DNA of 18,690 nt, from NCBI GenBank assembly GCA_040510575.1, contig JBEVIU010000082.1:1-18690 (forward strand). The letters run 5' to 3'. Positions 7,513 to 15,329 of the stretch are shown here, piece by piece. A program made the translations under genes and the position numbers. Within the stretch, counting starts at the first letter, position 1; each line of letters begins with the position of its first letter. Under the pieces are notes generated by a model. The model made no database searches. It was not told the origin of the DNA and was given only the letters and a program-made list of their open reading frames with translations. Source of the stretch: DASUMF01 sp040510575. Lineage in GTDB: Bacteria > Actinomycetota > Acidimicrobiia > IMCC26256 > DASPTH01.

Positions 7513-8493
7513 GTGGGCGCGATGATGGCTTCGGTGATGTCCACGGCGCTCGACGAAGTCATCCGCACCGATCACCTCACGAAGGTGTATCCGGGCGGAA
7601 CGCTCGCGGTCGACGAGCTCGATCTGTCGGTCATGCGCGGCGAGATCTTCGGGCTCCTCGGCCCCAACGGCGCAGGGAAGACCACGACCGCGGGGATGCT
7701 CACCACCCGCGTGATCCCAACCGGTGGCCACGCGTTCGTCGGCGGCATCGACGTGGTCGAGCGTCCGGTGGCGGCCAAGCAGGTGATCGGCGTCGTGCCG
7801 CAGACCAACACCCTCGACCGCTCGCTCACCGTGTGGGAGAACCTCTACTTCCACGGCCGCTTCTTCGGCATGAACGCGAAGACCGCGAAGCACGAAGCGA
7901 CCGCGCTGCTCGAGCAGTTCCGGCTCGCCGACCGCGGGACGGAACCGATCGACGCGCTGTCGGGCGGCATGGCGCAGCGCCTGATGGTGGCGCGGGCGAT
8001 CATGCACCGGCCCGACACCTTGTTCCTCGACGAGCCGACCGCCGGGCTCGATCCCCAGAGCCGCTTGGCGCTGTGGGAGATCCTCGGCGAGCTCCACCGT
8101 GCCGGTCAGACGATCCTGCTCACCACTCACTACATGGAAGAGGCCGATCAGCTCTGCGATCGGTTGGCGATCATCGACCACGGCCGACTGCTCGCGCTCG
8201 GAACGCCTGAGGAGCTCAAGGCGTCGACCGGCGCCGACACCGTGGTGACCGTCTCTGCTTCAGGCGATCTCGACGCGCTCGCGGCAGCGTTGCAGACCGG
8301 GTTCGACGGCGCGCAGCGGGTGGCGCGCGTCGACGAGACCGTCGTGCTCGAGGTGCGGGGCATGCACGGCGTGATCCCGAACGTGTTCGGCGCCGCCGAG
8401 CGGGCGGGCTTCGACGTCACCGACATCTCCGTGTCGGAGCCCTCGCTCGAGACCGTGTTCATCAACCTCACGGGGAAGGACCTGCGCGAATGA
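7513..8493 (+). CDS. ABC transporter ATP-binding protein, DrrA-like
   Basis: About 326 residues. Counted from ATG 7522, the ABC domain shows Walker A GPNGAGKT (47-54), Q-loop PQTN near 93-96, signature LSGGM (146-150), Walker B LFLDEP (167-172) and the switch histidine in TTHYMEE (His203). The C-terminal 80 residues match the accessory domain of drug-export ATPases of the DrrA type. It should energise the membrane protein encoded next, exporting a hydrophobic compound or drug. Start choice: GTG 7513 has AGGA 5 nt upstream (7504-7507), whereas ATG 7522, 7525 and 7537 are farther from it. The permease begins 13 nt after the stop, so the two form an operon. Confidence 0.92.
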   Translation: MGAMMASVMSTALDEVIRTDHLTKVYPGGTLAVDELDLSVMRGEIFGLLGPNGAGKTTTAGMLTTRVIPTGGHAFVGGIDVVERPVAAKQVIGVVPQTNTLDRSLTVWENLYFHGRFFGMNAKTAKHEATALLEQFRLADRGTEPIDALSGGMAQRLMVARAIMHRPDTLFLDEPTAGLDPQSRLALWEILGELHRAGQTILLTTHYMEEADQLCDRLAIIDHGRLLALGTPEELKASTGADTVVTVSASGDLDALAAALQTGFDGAQRVARVDETVVLEVRGMHGVIPNVFGAAERAGFDVTDISVSEPSLETVFINLTGKDLRE

Positions 8494-8506
8494 AGGACCG
8501 CCGCGA

Positions 8507-9361
8507 ATGACCGTGCTCGACGCGAGAGAAGCGCAGGCCGATCCGCTCATGCCGACGCGCACTCCGGGCGCGGCGTCGCTCGTCGCGTTCGGGTCGCTGC
8601 TCCTGCGCGACGCCGTCGTGCTGCGCAAGACACTCAAGGCGTTCCTCCCCCGCACCCTGCTGCAGCCGTTCCTGCTCGTGTTCGTGTTCACCTACGTGTT
8701 CCCGAAGATCGGCCAGGGAGTTGGCGGTGGCTCGGCCGGTGGTGAGGCGACGTTCTCGACGATGCTCGTGGCCGGCGTCGTCGGCCTCGCCATCATCTTC
8801 CAGGGCATCCAGTCCGTCGCGCTCCCGATGGTGCAGGAGTTCGGCTACACGCGCGAGATCGAAGACCGCGTGCTCGCGCCGCTGCCGATCGCGCTCGTTG
8901 CGGTGCAGAAGGCGGTGTGGGGCGCGCTCAGCGGTCTGTTCGGAGCGATCCTCGTGTTCCCGATCGCCGCGATCGTGCCGGCCACGCCGGTCGAGCTCGA
9001 CATCAACTGGCCGGTGCTGCTCACGCTCACGCCGATCGCCTGTTACATGTGTGGCGCGCTCGGACTCACGTTCGGCACCCGCTTCGACCCGCGCACGGTG
9101 CCGATGCTGTTCGGGATCATCGTCATCCCGATCACGTTCCTCGGCGCGATCTACTACCCGTGGCAGGCGCTCGAGCCGATCCGGTGGTTGCAGATCCTCG
9201 TGCTCGCCAACCCGCTCGTCTACATGTGCGAGGGGTTCCGCGCCGCGCTCACGCCCGTCGACCACATGAGCCTCTGGGTCGTGTATCCGGCCCTGCTCGC
9301 GTTCTCGGCGTTGTTCACCTGGCTCGGCATCAACGGCTTCAAGCGCAGAGTGCTCGCGTAG
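8507..9361 (+). CDS. ABC-2 type transporter permease, DrrB-like
   Basis: A 284-residue integral membrane protein with about six hydrophobic segments (roughly 45-65, 84-104, 132-156, 166-190, 200-220 and 255-277), the usual ABC-2 exporter layout. The segment REIEDRVLAPLPIALVAVQKAVWGAL is typical of ABC-2 permeases, where a coupling helix precedes a TM pair. The N-terminal 45 residues are cytoplasmic. The ATG is preceded by GAAGGA (8492-8497) at 9 nt. Together with the upstream ATPase it makes a two-gene half-transporter exporter; substrate unknown. Confidence 0.92.
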   Translation: MTVLDAREAQADPLMPTRTPGAASLVAFGSLLLRDAVVLRKTLKAFLPRTLLQPFLLVFVFTYVFPKIGQGVGGGSAGGEATFSTMLVAGVVGLAIIFQGIQSVALPMVQEFGYTREIEDRVLAPLPIALVAVQKAVWGALSGLFGAILVFPIAAIVPATPVELDINWPVLLTLTPIACYMCGALGLTFGTRFDPRTVPMLFGIIVIPITFLGAIYYPWQALEPIRWLQILVLANPLVYMCEGFRAALTPVDHMSLWVVYPALLAFSALFTWLGINGFKRRVLA

Positions 9362-9474
9362 CGAACAGTCGCCCAGCGGGTCCGGCTGCGCGATCGGTGT
9401 GGCGAACCACCAGCTGTGCCCGATCCGTGCCGATGTCGGCCGCGGTCGCCGTCGTCGTGCCAAGTCTTGTCGAC

Positions 9475-9489
9475 TCACACCCGGTGTGA
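9475..9489. promoter_or_regulatory. 15-bp perfect inverted repeat, candidate operator
   Basis: TCACACC-C-GGTGTGA has perfect 7-bp arms around a single C. It lies in the 200-bp gap between the permease (stop 9361) and the metallo-hydrolase (start 9562), about 60 bp ahead of the latter's presumed transcription start. The size suits a dimeric helix-turn-helix regulator. It is short for a terminator and no T-run follows. The rest of the gap (9362-9474) shows nothing I can identify. Confidence 0.4.
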
Positions 9490-9548
9490 CGCGGGGCACA
9501 TGGCTCGAAGACACGCTCGGCGTCCGGGTTGTGATGCGTGCCGGTGGG

Positions 9549-9554
9549 TAGTGT
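9549..9554 (+). promoter_or_regulatory. -10 box of a leaderless promoter deciding the metallo-hydrolase start
   Basis: TAGTGT fits TANNNT and is 7 nt before an in-frame GTG at 9562. An upstream in-frame GTG at 9538 would lie before this box and has no Shine-Dalgarno sequence, so 9562 is the better start. Confidence 0.45.
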
Positions 9555-9561
9555 GGCTGGT

Positions 9562-10449
9562 GTGTCATCTCGGACACATGTGACTTTCTGGGGGGTTCGC
9601 GGATCCACTCCGTGCGACGGCCACCAGTTCGACCGCTACGGCGGGAACACGTCATGCGTGGAAATAGGCTCTGACGGTCACGATCCCGTCATCCTCGACC
9701 TCGGCACCGGGCTCCGCGGCTACGGCGAGCAGCTCGCCACCGACGGTCTCCTCGACGGCTACCGAGCCAGCGTGCTGCTCACGCACCTCCACTGGGACCA
9801 CATCCAGGGTCTTCCGTTCTTCGCCCCGCTCTCCGCGGGCGGTGGATCGGTCACCGTGTTCGGTCCCGAGCAGGCCGACGGCCCTTTGGCCGACGTGTTC
9901 CGCGGCGTCATGTCGCCGCCGTACTTCCCGATCACCCCCGAGCAGCTCAACGGCGACGTCGCGTTCGAAGCAGTCAGCAACGACGACTTCGCAGCGAACG
10001 GCGCCAAGGTGAAGGCGCGGTGGGTGCGCCACACCGACCCCACACTGGGGTTCCGCGTCGAGATCGAAGGCTTCTCGGTCGCCTATCTCTCCGACCACGG
10101 ACCCGGGACCGTGCCCGACGACCCCGACCTCTACGTTCCCGACGCGGTGCTGGAGCTGTGCGACGGCGCCGACCTCGTGATCCACGACGCCCAGCACACC
10201 GACGCCGAGTACGAGTACAAGCGCAACTGGGGTCACTGCACCGTCGACTACGCGATCCACGTGGCGCGTGAGGCCGGCGCGCGCGAGCTCGCGCTGTTCC
10301 ATCACTGCCCGTCACACGGCGACGACACGATGGACACGATCCTGCGCGACGCGCGCGATCACGTCGCGCACTTCGGCGGCCCCGAGATCTTCGCCGCGGC
10401 CGACGGGCTCACCGTCGAGCTCGGCCATCTCGACCGCTCCGATGGCTGA
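9562..10449 (+). CDS. Metallo-beta-lactamase-fold hydrolase
   Basis: From GTG 9562 the protein has 295 residues. It opens with VTFWGVRGSTPC, typical of RNase Z/PhnP-like MBL proteins, followed by the metal motif THLHWDH, with ligands His75, His77, Asp79 and His80. Later candidate ligands are in VRHTDP, YLSDHG and FHHCPSHGDD. This pattern predicts a dinuclear zinc hydrolase, probably a phosphodiesterase; the substrate is not known. It is the first gene of an overlapping operon: its last 8 nt are shared with the flavin reductase start. A 15-bp inverted repeat upstream may be its operator. Confidence 0.88.
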   Translation: MSSRTHVTFWGVRGSTPCDGHQFDRYGGNTSCVEIGSDGHDPVILDLGTGLRGYGEQLATDGLLDGYRASVLLTHLHWDHIQGLPFFAPLSAGGGSVTVFGPEQADGPLADVFRGVMSPPYFPITPEQLNGDVAFEAVSNDDFAANGAKVKARWVRHTDPTLGFRVEIEGFSVAYLSDHGPGTVPDDPDLYVPDAVLELCDGADLVIHDAQHTDAEYEYKRNWGHCTVDYAIHVAREAGARELALFHHCPSHGDDTMDTILRDARDHVAHFGGPEIFAAADGLTVELGHLDRSDG

Positions 10450-10954
10450 CCCGCCGCGGGGCGAGGTGGTCGTCACGCCCGACGACCGGCGCTTCCGCGA
10501 GGTCCTCGGTCATTTCGCAACCGGTGTCACCATCATCACCGCCGTCGACGACGGTGAGCCCGTCGGCATCTCGGCCAACGCGTTCACGTCGCTGTCGCTC
10601 GAACCACCGTTGGTGTTGTTCTGCGTCGCGCGCTCGTCGTCGACCTGGCCACGCATCGAACGAGCGGGTGTGTTCGCGGTCAACATCCTCGGCGAGCACC
10701 ACGAGTCGCTCTCGCAGCTCTTCGCCACCAAAGGCGCCGATCGATTCACGTCCACGCCCTGGCGCGTGGGCGTGTCGGGGGCCCCGGTGCTCGACGAGGC
10801 GATCGCGTACGTCGACTGCGAGTTCGAGGCCCAGTACCCCGGCGGCGATCATCTCATCGTCGTCGGACGGGTCGTCGATCTCGACGTGCGCGACGGCGGA
10901 TCGCCCCTGCTGTTCTACAAGGGCTCGTACGGGCGCATCCAAACCGACTCGTGA
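10442..10954 (+). CDS. Flavin reductase-like domain protein (FMN-binding)
   Basis: A 170-residue single-domain protein. RFREVLGHFATGVTIITA (17-34) and GISANAFTSLSLEPPLVLFCV (42-62) are hallmark segments of the flavin reductase-like split-barrel family, which binds FMN/FAD and supplies reduced flavin to partner monooxygenases. The end GSPLLFYKGSYGRI is also typical. ATG 10442 overlaps the upstream gene by 8 nt, and its TGA overlaps the next GTG by 4 nt, implying translational coupling. No monooxygenase partner is in the window; a stand-alone flavin or pyridoxal-type oxidoreductase is an alternative. Confidence 0.88.
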   Translation: MADPPRGEVVVTPDDRRFREVLGHFATGVTIITAVDDGEPVGISANAFTSLSLEPPLVLFCVARSSSTWPRIERAGVFAVNILGEHHESLSQLFATKGADRFTSTPWRVGVSGAPVLDEAIAYVDCEFEAQYPGGDHLIVVGRVVDLDVRDGGSPLLFYKGSYGRIQTDS

Positions 10955-11442
10955 CCGCCGACGACATCGCGCTCGCGGCGCGGGTGGTCGTCGCCCTCAT
11001 CCTGGTCGCTTCGGGCGTCGGCAAGCTCATCGCCGCGGTGCGCATGGTGCCGCGCCTTCGCGGCGAGGGCGCCCTCTACACCACCGTCGCGATCGGCACC
11101 GCGGTGTCGTTGCCGATCGCCGAGCTGATTCTTGCCGCGCTGTTGCTGTTCGTCGACGCCGCATGGCCCGCGTACGTCGCCGTCGTGGTGTTCGTGCTGT
11201 TCACTGCCGTGTTGATACGTCGCATCGTGCGCAACGATCGGCGTCCGTGCAACTGCTTCGGCGCGGCCACGAGGAAGCGCAAGCTCACGACAGGGTCGCT
11301 CGTACGCAACACGTGGTTCCTCGTGCTCGCCGTCATCGGCACCGGCGCGGCGACGATGCAGGAGCCGTCCGCGGTGTGGGCGACGGCGCTGGTCGCGGTC
11401 GCGTTCGGCGGAGTCTCCGCGGTGTTGATCGTGCGCACGTGA
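10951..11442 (+). CDS. MauE/DoxX-like membrane protein with CxC motif
   Basis: This 163-residue protein has four predicted transmembrane helices (about 6-30, 44-68, 72-92 and 120-160 in part). After helix three comes PCNCFGA with Cys100 and Cys102, the motif characteristic of MauE-type proteins, which are needed for disulfide-rich methylamine dehydrogenase and related to other thiol-redox membrane proteins. No methylamine dehydrogenase genes are present, so a general role in extracytoplasmic thiol chemistry is more likely. It starts at a GTG overlapping the flavin reductase stop (GTGA) and itself overlaps the next small gene in the same way. Confidence 0.82.
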   Translation: MTADDIALAARVVVALILVASGVGKLIAAVRMVPRLRGEGALYTTVAIGTAVSLPIAELILAALLLFVDAAWPAYVAVVVFVLFTAVLIRRIVRNDRRPCNCFGAATRKRKLTTGSLVRNTWFLVLAVIGTGAATMQEPSAVWATALVAVAFGGVSAVLIVRT

Positions 11443-11696
11443 GCAACGGGCCGGGCCTCGAGGGGCGGGTGGTCGTTACGGGCGACGCCGATGTCGCGCG
11501 GGCCGTCGCCGGCGAGGGTGCAACCGTGGTGTTGGTGGGCACCGACGCCGACGCCCTCGGCGTGCTCGCCACCGAGGTGGCCGAGCTGGGCGGTCGTGCC
11601 GTCGCGCTGGTCGGCGATCTTGGCGACCCGGTCACGGGCGACACCACCCGCGCCACCCTCGCCGAGCTCCTCCACGAGCTCTTCCCGCCCCCCTGA
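11439..11696 (+). CDS. 85-residue Rossmann-like mini-protein resembling the N-terminal half of a short-chain dehydrogenase
   Basis: GTG 11439 overlaps the MauE-like stop as GTGA, the same junction used one gene earlier, and the frame runs 85 codons to TGA 11696. The sequence GRVVVTGDADVARAVAGEG and GATVVLVGTDADALGVLATE, then GGRAVALVGDL, follows the beta-alpha-beta-alpha-beta layout of a short-chain dehydrogenase start. The glycine-rich TGxxxGxG loop has become TGDADVA, and the catalytic Tyr-x-x-x-Lys half is missing altogether. It ends in LLHELFPPP. It is either a decayed and truncated dehydrogenase or a retained small protein; coupled translation and clean coding statistics favour retention. 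Confidence 0.6.
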   Translation: MSNGPGLEGRVVVTGDADVARAVAGEGATVVLVGTDADALGVLATEVAELGGRAVALVGDLGDPVTGDTTRATLAELLHELFPPP

Positions 11697-11701
11697 GCAC
11701 C

Positions 11702-11748
11702 AACTGGCGTCAAATTGGCCGGATTATTCGGCCGTATTGACGCCAGTT
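11702..11748. terminator. Large inverted repeat between convergent genes, probable bidirectional terminator
   Basis: AACTGGCGTCAA (11702-11713) is perfectly complementary to 11737-11748. Inside it GGCCG (11717-11721) pairs with CGGCC (11729-11733), leaving a 2-by-2 internal loop and a small AT apex. It lies 5 bp after the mini-protein stop, and the TAA of the convergent S-component gene (11724-11726) sits exactly at the apex, so the inner and right arms encode its last residues. There is no T-tract, as is usual in GC-rich actinobacteria. Confidence 0.65.
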
Positions 11749-12599
11749 CGTTGCGGGGGTGCCTCCGCATCCTGCGTCACGAAGATGACGGCGGGGTCGA
11801 GGCGGTGGGCGAAGCGGCGGAGGGTGCGCATGAGCGCGACGCCGGTCACGAGGATCAGCACCGCGTTGGTCAACGCGGCGGCTGCGTCCCACGGAAGCGA
11901 CGTCGCGACGTAGAACGCCCAGTACCGCTCGAGCGTCGCCGTCAATCCGAGCGTCGGGTTCCAGTCGAGTGCGCCGCCCCGCGCGAACGGCCAGAACCAG
12001 AGATTCATGATCGCGCCGTACAGGAAGCCCCACACCCAGCCGTAGGCGGCGAGTGCGACCACCTCCCACCACGGCCGGAGATGCTGCGTCGCCCGTCCCA
12101 ACCACCCTGCACCCGCGCCCATCCACCCGAGCGCCAGCATCTGGAACGGCAGCCAGGGCCCGATCCCGCCGGTGAGCACGGCCGACACCGCCATGGCGCA
12201 CAACCCGAGCAACAGCCCGAACCGCGGCCCGAACGCCGCACCCGCCAACACCACGAGGAAGAAGATCCCGCTCCCACCACCGGGGAGGTCGACGAGCCGA
12301 AGCAGGCCCGCGACCGCGGAGAGCATCCCGAGAATGGCGACGGTCGCGCCATTCATCGTGCCCCGCCGGACCTCGAGCGCCACCGCCACGACCACCAGCG
12401 CGCCCACCAGCGCAGCGACCAATGGCGCGTCGCCGCTGTGTGCGCGACTCGGCAGCGCGCTGGCGGGCAGGAAGAACGGATACAGGAACGCAGCTGCGCC
12501 GACGACCAACACGAGCGCGTACACGGCGATCGGTCGGAACCGATCGCCCGCAGTGGTCGCCCGCCGCGACTGCCGAACTCCGACTGCGGTCGCGCTCAT
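11724..12599 (-). CDS. ECF transporter substrate-binding (S) component, predicted cobalamin
   Basis: A 291-residue polytopic membrane protein with about six to seven hydrophobic segments. GPWLPFQMLALGWMGAGAGWLGR and the later MNLWFWPFARG resemble S components I recall from actinobacterial ECF operons. The protein is larger than typical S components (about 180-200 residues), with an extra N-terminal hydrophobic hairpin and a cytoplasmic tail. S components bind the vitamin and associate with the EcfT/EcfA module. Its ATG overlaps the ecfA stop (ATGA). Cobalamin specificity rests on the adjacent B12 riboswitch and capture-like proteins, not on residues in this sequence. Its last codons form part of the terminator hairpin. 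Confidence 0.82.
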   Translation of the reverse strand: MSATAVGVRQSRRATTAGDRFRPIAVYALVLVVGAAAFLYPFFLPASALPSRAHSGDAPLVAALVGALVVVAVALEVRRGTMNGATVAILGMLSAVAGLLRLVDLPGGGSGIFFLVVLAGAAFGPRFGLLLGLCAMAVSAVLTGGIGPWLPFQMLALGWMGAGAGWLGRATQHLRPWWEVVALAAYGWVWGFLYGAIMNLWFWPFARGGALDWNPTLGLTATLERYWAFYVATSLPWDAAAALTNAVLILVTGVALMRTLRRFAHRLDPAVIFVTQDAEAPPQRTGVNTAE

Positions 12600-14170
12600 C
12601 GCCGCGCCAACTCGGCCGCGACTTCCTCGACGGTGAGGTACGGCGGAAGCACCCGGAGGACCTGCGGGGCGAACAACGAGCCGGCGAGCACGTCGCGTGC
12701 GTTGCCCGCGGCCACGATCTCACCGTCGCCGAGCACCACGGCACGCGTCGCGCTGCGCGCCGCGAGCTCGACGTCGTGCGTGGCGAGGACGACTGCTCCG
12801 CCATTCGCGGCGTGCGTTCGCATGGCGCGTTCCAACGCGGTGCGCGACGGTGCGTCCATCCCTCGGGTCGGCTCGTCGAGGAGCAGCACCGGCGCGCCGC
12901 CCACCGCGACCGCGCCGATCGCCACGCGCTGGCGCTCACCGCCCGAGAGGCTCCGCGGGTGCCGCTCGGCGAGCGCGGTGAGCCCCAGCGCGTCGAGCCA
13001 GTGGTCGACGGTGTCGGGATCGGACCGGCCGAGCAGGCGGAGCGTCTCGTCGAGCTCGCGGCGCACGGTGGCCGAGAACAGGAGCGTGTTGGGGTTCTGC
13101 GGGACGTAGGCGACGCGCCCGTCGGCGTCGACGCTGCCCTTGGCCACCGCCTGCAGCCCGGCCAAGGCGCGCAGCAGGGTCGTCTTGCCCGCGCCGTTGC
13201 GCCCGAGCAACGCGACCACGTCGCCGGCGTGGACCGTCAGTGAGGTGTCGTGCACGACGGTGCGGCCACCGAGGTCGATGCGAACGCCGACGGCGCGCGC
13301 CAACACCTCGCCCGACGCAGGCGCGTCGTCGTCACTGGGCGCGCCGTCGGGGAGCGGGAGATCGACCGGTGCGCGTGCGACCCAGGCGCGCGCGTCGCGC
13401 ACGGTGAGCGGAGGCGGTGTCCACCCGAGGAGCTCACCGAGCCGAGTGACACTCGGAGCTCCCGCATACGAGGAGAGCACCGCGCCCGGGAGCCCAGGTT
13501 CGCCGACCGAGGCGCCGTCGACGACGACGACCCGATCGGCGAGCGGGGCGGCGCGATCGAGTCGGTGCTCGGCCAGCACCACCGTGGTGCCGAGGTCGGT
13601 GTTGAGGCGGGTGAGTGCGGCGAGCACGTCGTCGGCCCCCTGTGGGTCGAGTTGCGACGTGGGCTCGTCGAGCACCAGCGCCGAGGGCGACGCGGCCAGC
13701 GCGCCGGCGATCGCGCAGCGTTGGCGCTCGCCGCCGGACAGCGTGGCGGGGTCGCGGTCGCGGAGGTGCGCGATCCCGAGCGCGTCGAGGGTCTCCTCCA
13801 CCCGTCGGCGCATTGCTGCAGCGGAGAAGCCGAGGTTCTCGAGCACGAAGGCGAGGTCGCGTTCAACGTGGTCGACCACGAACTGCGCCTCGGGATCCTG
13901 CGCGACGAACCCGACCACGTCGGCGAGCTCGCGCGGATGGTGCGTGACGGTCGATCGGCCGAACACCACCACCTCGCCGGAGAACCGGCCGCCGCTCGCG
14001 TGCGGCACCAGACCGTTCGCGCCACGCAGCAGCGTGCTCTTGCCTGATCCCGACGCGCCGACGACCAACAACAGCTCGCCCGCGTCGACGTCGAGCGAGA
14101 CGCCCTCGAGTGCGGGCGCGTTGGCATCGGGATACGCGAACGACACGTCGCGATACGAGATCGCGCTCAT
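12596..14170 (-). CDS. ECF transporter ATPase, two fused ABC domains (EcfA-EcfA')
   Basis: From ATG 14170 the protein has 524 residues with two complete ABC ATPase domains. Domain 1: Walker A GASGSGKST (38-46), Q-loop QDPEAQF (91-97), signature LSGGE (144-148), Walker B ALVLDEP (164-170), switch His202. Domain 2: Walker A GRNGAGKT (323-330), Q-loop QNPN (358-361), signature LSGGE (408-412), Walker B LLLDEP (429-434), His465. QDPE/QNPN Q-loops are typical of ECF ATPases. Both sites look catalytically intact. The fusion supplies the heterodimer that powers uptake through EcfT. The start is fixed by the ATGA overlap with the ecfT stop; an upstream in-frame start would run deep into ecfT. Confidence 0.93.
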   Translation of the reverse strand: MSAISYRDVSFAYPDANAPALEGVSLDVDAGELLLVVGASGSGKSTLLRGANGLVPHASGGRFSGEVVVFGRSTVTHHPRELADVVGFVAQDPEAQFVVDHVERDLAFVLENLGFSAAAMRRRVEETLDALGIAHLRDRDPATLSGGERQRCAIAGALAASPSALVLDEPTSQLDPQGADDVLAALTRLNTDLGTTVVLAEHRLDRAAPLADRVVVVDGASVGEPGLPGAVLSSYAGAPSVTRLGELLGWTPPPLTVRDARAWVARAPVDLPLPDGAPSDDDAPASGEVLARAVGVRIDLGGRTVVHDTSLTVHAGDVVALLGRNGAGKTTLLRALAGLQAVAKGSVDADGRVAYVPQNPNTLLFSATVRRELDETLRLLGRSDPDTVDHWLDALGLTALAERHPRSLSGGERQRVAIGAVAVGGAPVLLLDEPTRGMDAPSRTALERAMRTHAANGGAVVLATHDVELAARSATRAVVLGDGEIVAAGNARDVLAGSLFAPQVLRVLPPYLTVEEVAAELARR

Positions 14171-15306
14171 GGCCGGTTCCCCCGCGGGAGCGCGATCGGA
14201 GCGAGCAGCGGGAACAGCGCGAGCGCGGGCCCAACGTGCAACGTCGGCCACTGCAACGTGCGCTCGGCGAACCACACGAGGCTGTCGTCACCCGTGAGTG
14301 AGCACACCGCCATCGTGACCGGCGCGGCCAGCACGACGACCACCATGCACCAGTCGAACGTGGTCATCCGACGCGGGCGGTACCGCACGCGCGCCGTGCC
14401 CGACGAGGTGAGCAGCACGGCGGACACGAGTCCGATCGCACCGAGGAGCCCGAGGATCGCCGCCAGGGTCCGGCGGTCGCCCACGAGCGCCACGAACCCA
14501 CCACCCAACGCCAGCAGCGAGAGCACGCCGCACCATCCAGCTGCGTGGTCACGACTCCCGGCGCCCGCACGCGCGAACCCCCGCGCGTCCATGGACTCCG
14601 CCAGGGTCACCGCGCGCTCCATACCGAGCTCGAGCACCGGCACGACCTGTCGCAGCAGCCGACCGCGTCGGACGACCTTTCCGCCGGTGCGGGCGCGGTC
14701 GGCCTCGCGCACGTCGGCGATCGCGTTGAGGGTCGACGGCACGAACGCGAGCGCGACCACCACGACCAGCCCGACCTCGTAGAACGCGCGCGGCGTGCTC
14801 TGGATGAGCTCCGAGTGCGAGACCACCGAGTTGAACGCGCCGAACGCGGCCATCACGCCCACGATGGCGAAGCCTTCGACGAGTGACTGCAGCACGACGT
14901 GCAGCTCGATCGCGCCGCCGACCGTGAAGCCGCCGAGCAGGCGGGGCAGCGTGAATTCCGGCGCAGTGAACATCGCTTCGCCGATGCCGTGTGTCGTGAG
15001 CGCGGTGAGCGCGGTGCGGGCGACGGCGAAGAACACACCGACACCCACGAGGAGCGGGAACGCCTTCGCGTACGGCCCTGGACGCGCGTGCAACGACACC
15101 GCGAGCCCTGCGATGCCGATGATCAACGCGACGTACACGGGGCTCGGTGCGAGCTCGACGCAGGTGGCCGCCGCGAACGCCCACGCGAGCCAGACGCCCG
15201 CATGCCACCGGCCCACCACGCGCTCGTCGGGCACGATCGGGGCGTCGGCGACCGAGCGTGCGGGAGTGCTCTCCGGGGTTCGCACCTCTTGCAGTGAGCT
15301 GGTCAC
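14167..15306 (-). CDS. ecfT: ECF transporter transmembrane (T) component
   Basis: From GTG 15306 the protein has 379 residues: about 30 variable residues, a group of transmembrane helices, a cytoplasmic coupling region with MDARGFARAG (Ala-Arg-Gly at about 241-243), and further hydrophobic segments. The Ala-Arg-Gly motif is the known EcfT contact with the ATPases. At 379 residues it is longer than the usual 250-270, with extra C-terminal membrane segments. It is first in a three-gene operon (T, A-A, S) joined by ATGA overlaps. The frame is open to 15438, but that would run antisense through the riboswitch DNA, so I start at GTG 15306; GTG 15285 is an alternative. A TAGTAC sequence just upstream could be a weak -10 box. 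Confidence 0.87.
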   Translation of the reverse strand: MTSSLQEVRTPESTPARSVADAPIVPDERVVGRWHAGVWLAWAFAAATCVELAPSPVYVALIIGIAGLAVSLHARPGPYAKAFPLLVGVGVFFAVARTALTALTTHGIGEAMFTAPEFTLPRLLGGFTVGGAIELHVVLQSLVEGFAIVGVMAAFGAFNSVVSHSELIQSTPRAFYEVGLVVVVALAFVPSTLNAIADVREADRARTGGKVVRRGRLLRQVVPVLELGMERAVTLAESMDARGFARAGAGSRDHAAGWCGVLSLLALGGGFVALVGDRRTLAAILGLLGAIGLVSAVLLTSSGTARVRYRPRRMTTFDWCMVVVVLAAPVTMAVCSLTGDDSLVWFAERTLQWPTLHVGPALALFPLLAPIALPRGNRP

Positions 15307-15320
15307 GTCGGTACTAGGGT
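15289..15320 (+). promoter_or_regulatory. Probable promoter of the riboswitch transcript
   Basis: TTGCAG (15289-15294) and TACTAG (15312-15317) are 17 bp apart, a good housekeeping promoter. The overlapping TAGGGT (15315-15320) matches TANNNT better but gives a 20-bp spacer. Either choice starts RNA at about 15324-15328, just ahead of the aptamer. The box overlaps the start region of divergent ecfT, so the two promoters must share DNA. Confidence 0.45.
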
Positions 15321-15329
15321 GCTCCGTCG

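Noticed and set aside
8482..8509. Repeated CGCGAATGA at the exporter gene junction
   Set aside because: Two 9-bp copies at a stop/start junction are likely chance or a small duplication without function; the reading frames are intact.
9538..9561. GTG 9538 as the start of the metallo-hydrolase
   Set aside because: It lacks a Shine-Dalgarno sequence and precedes the TAGTGT box that fits GTG 9562 at leaderless spacing.
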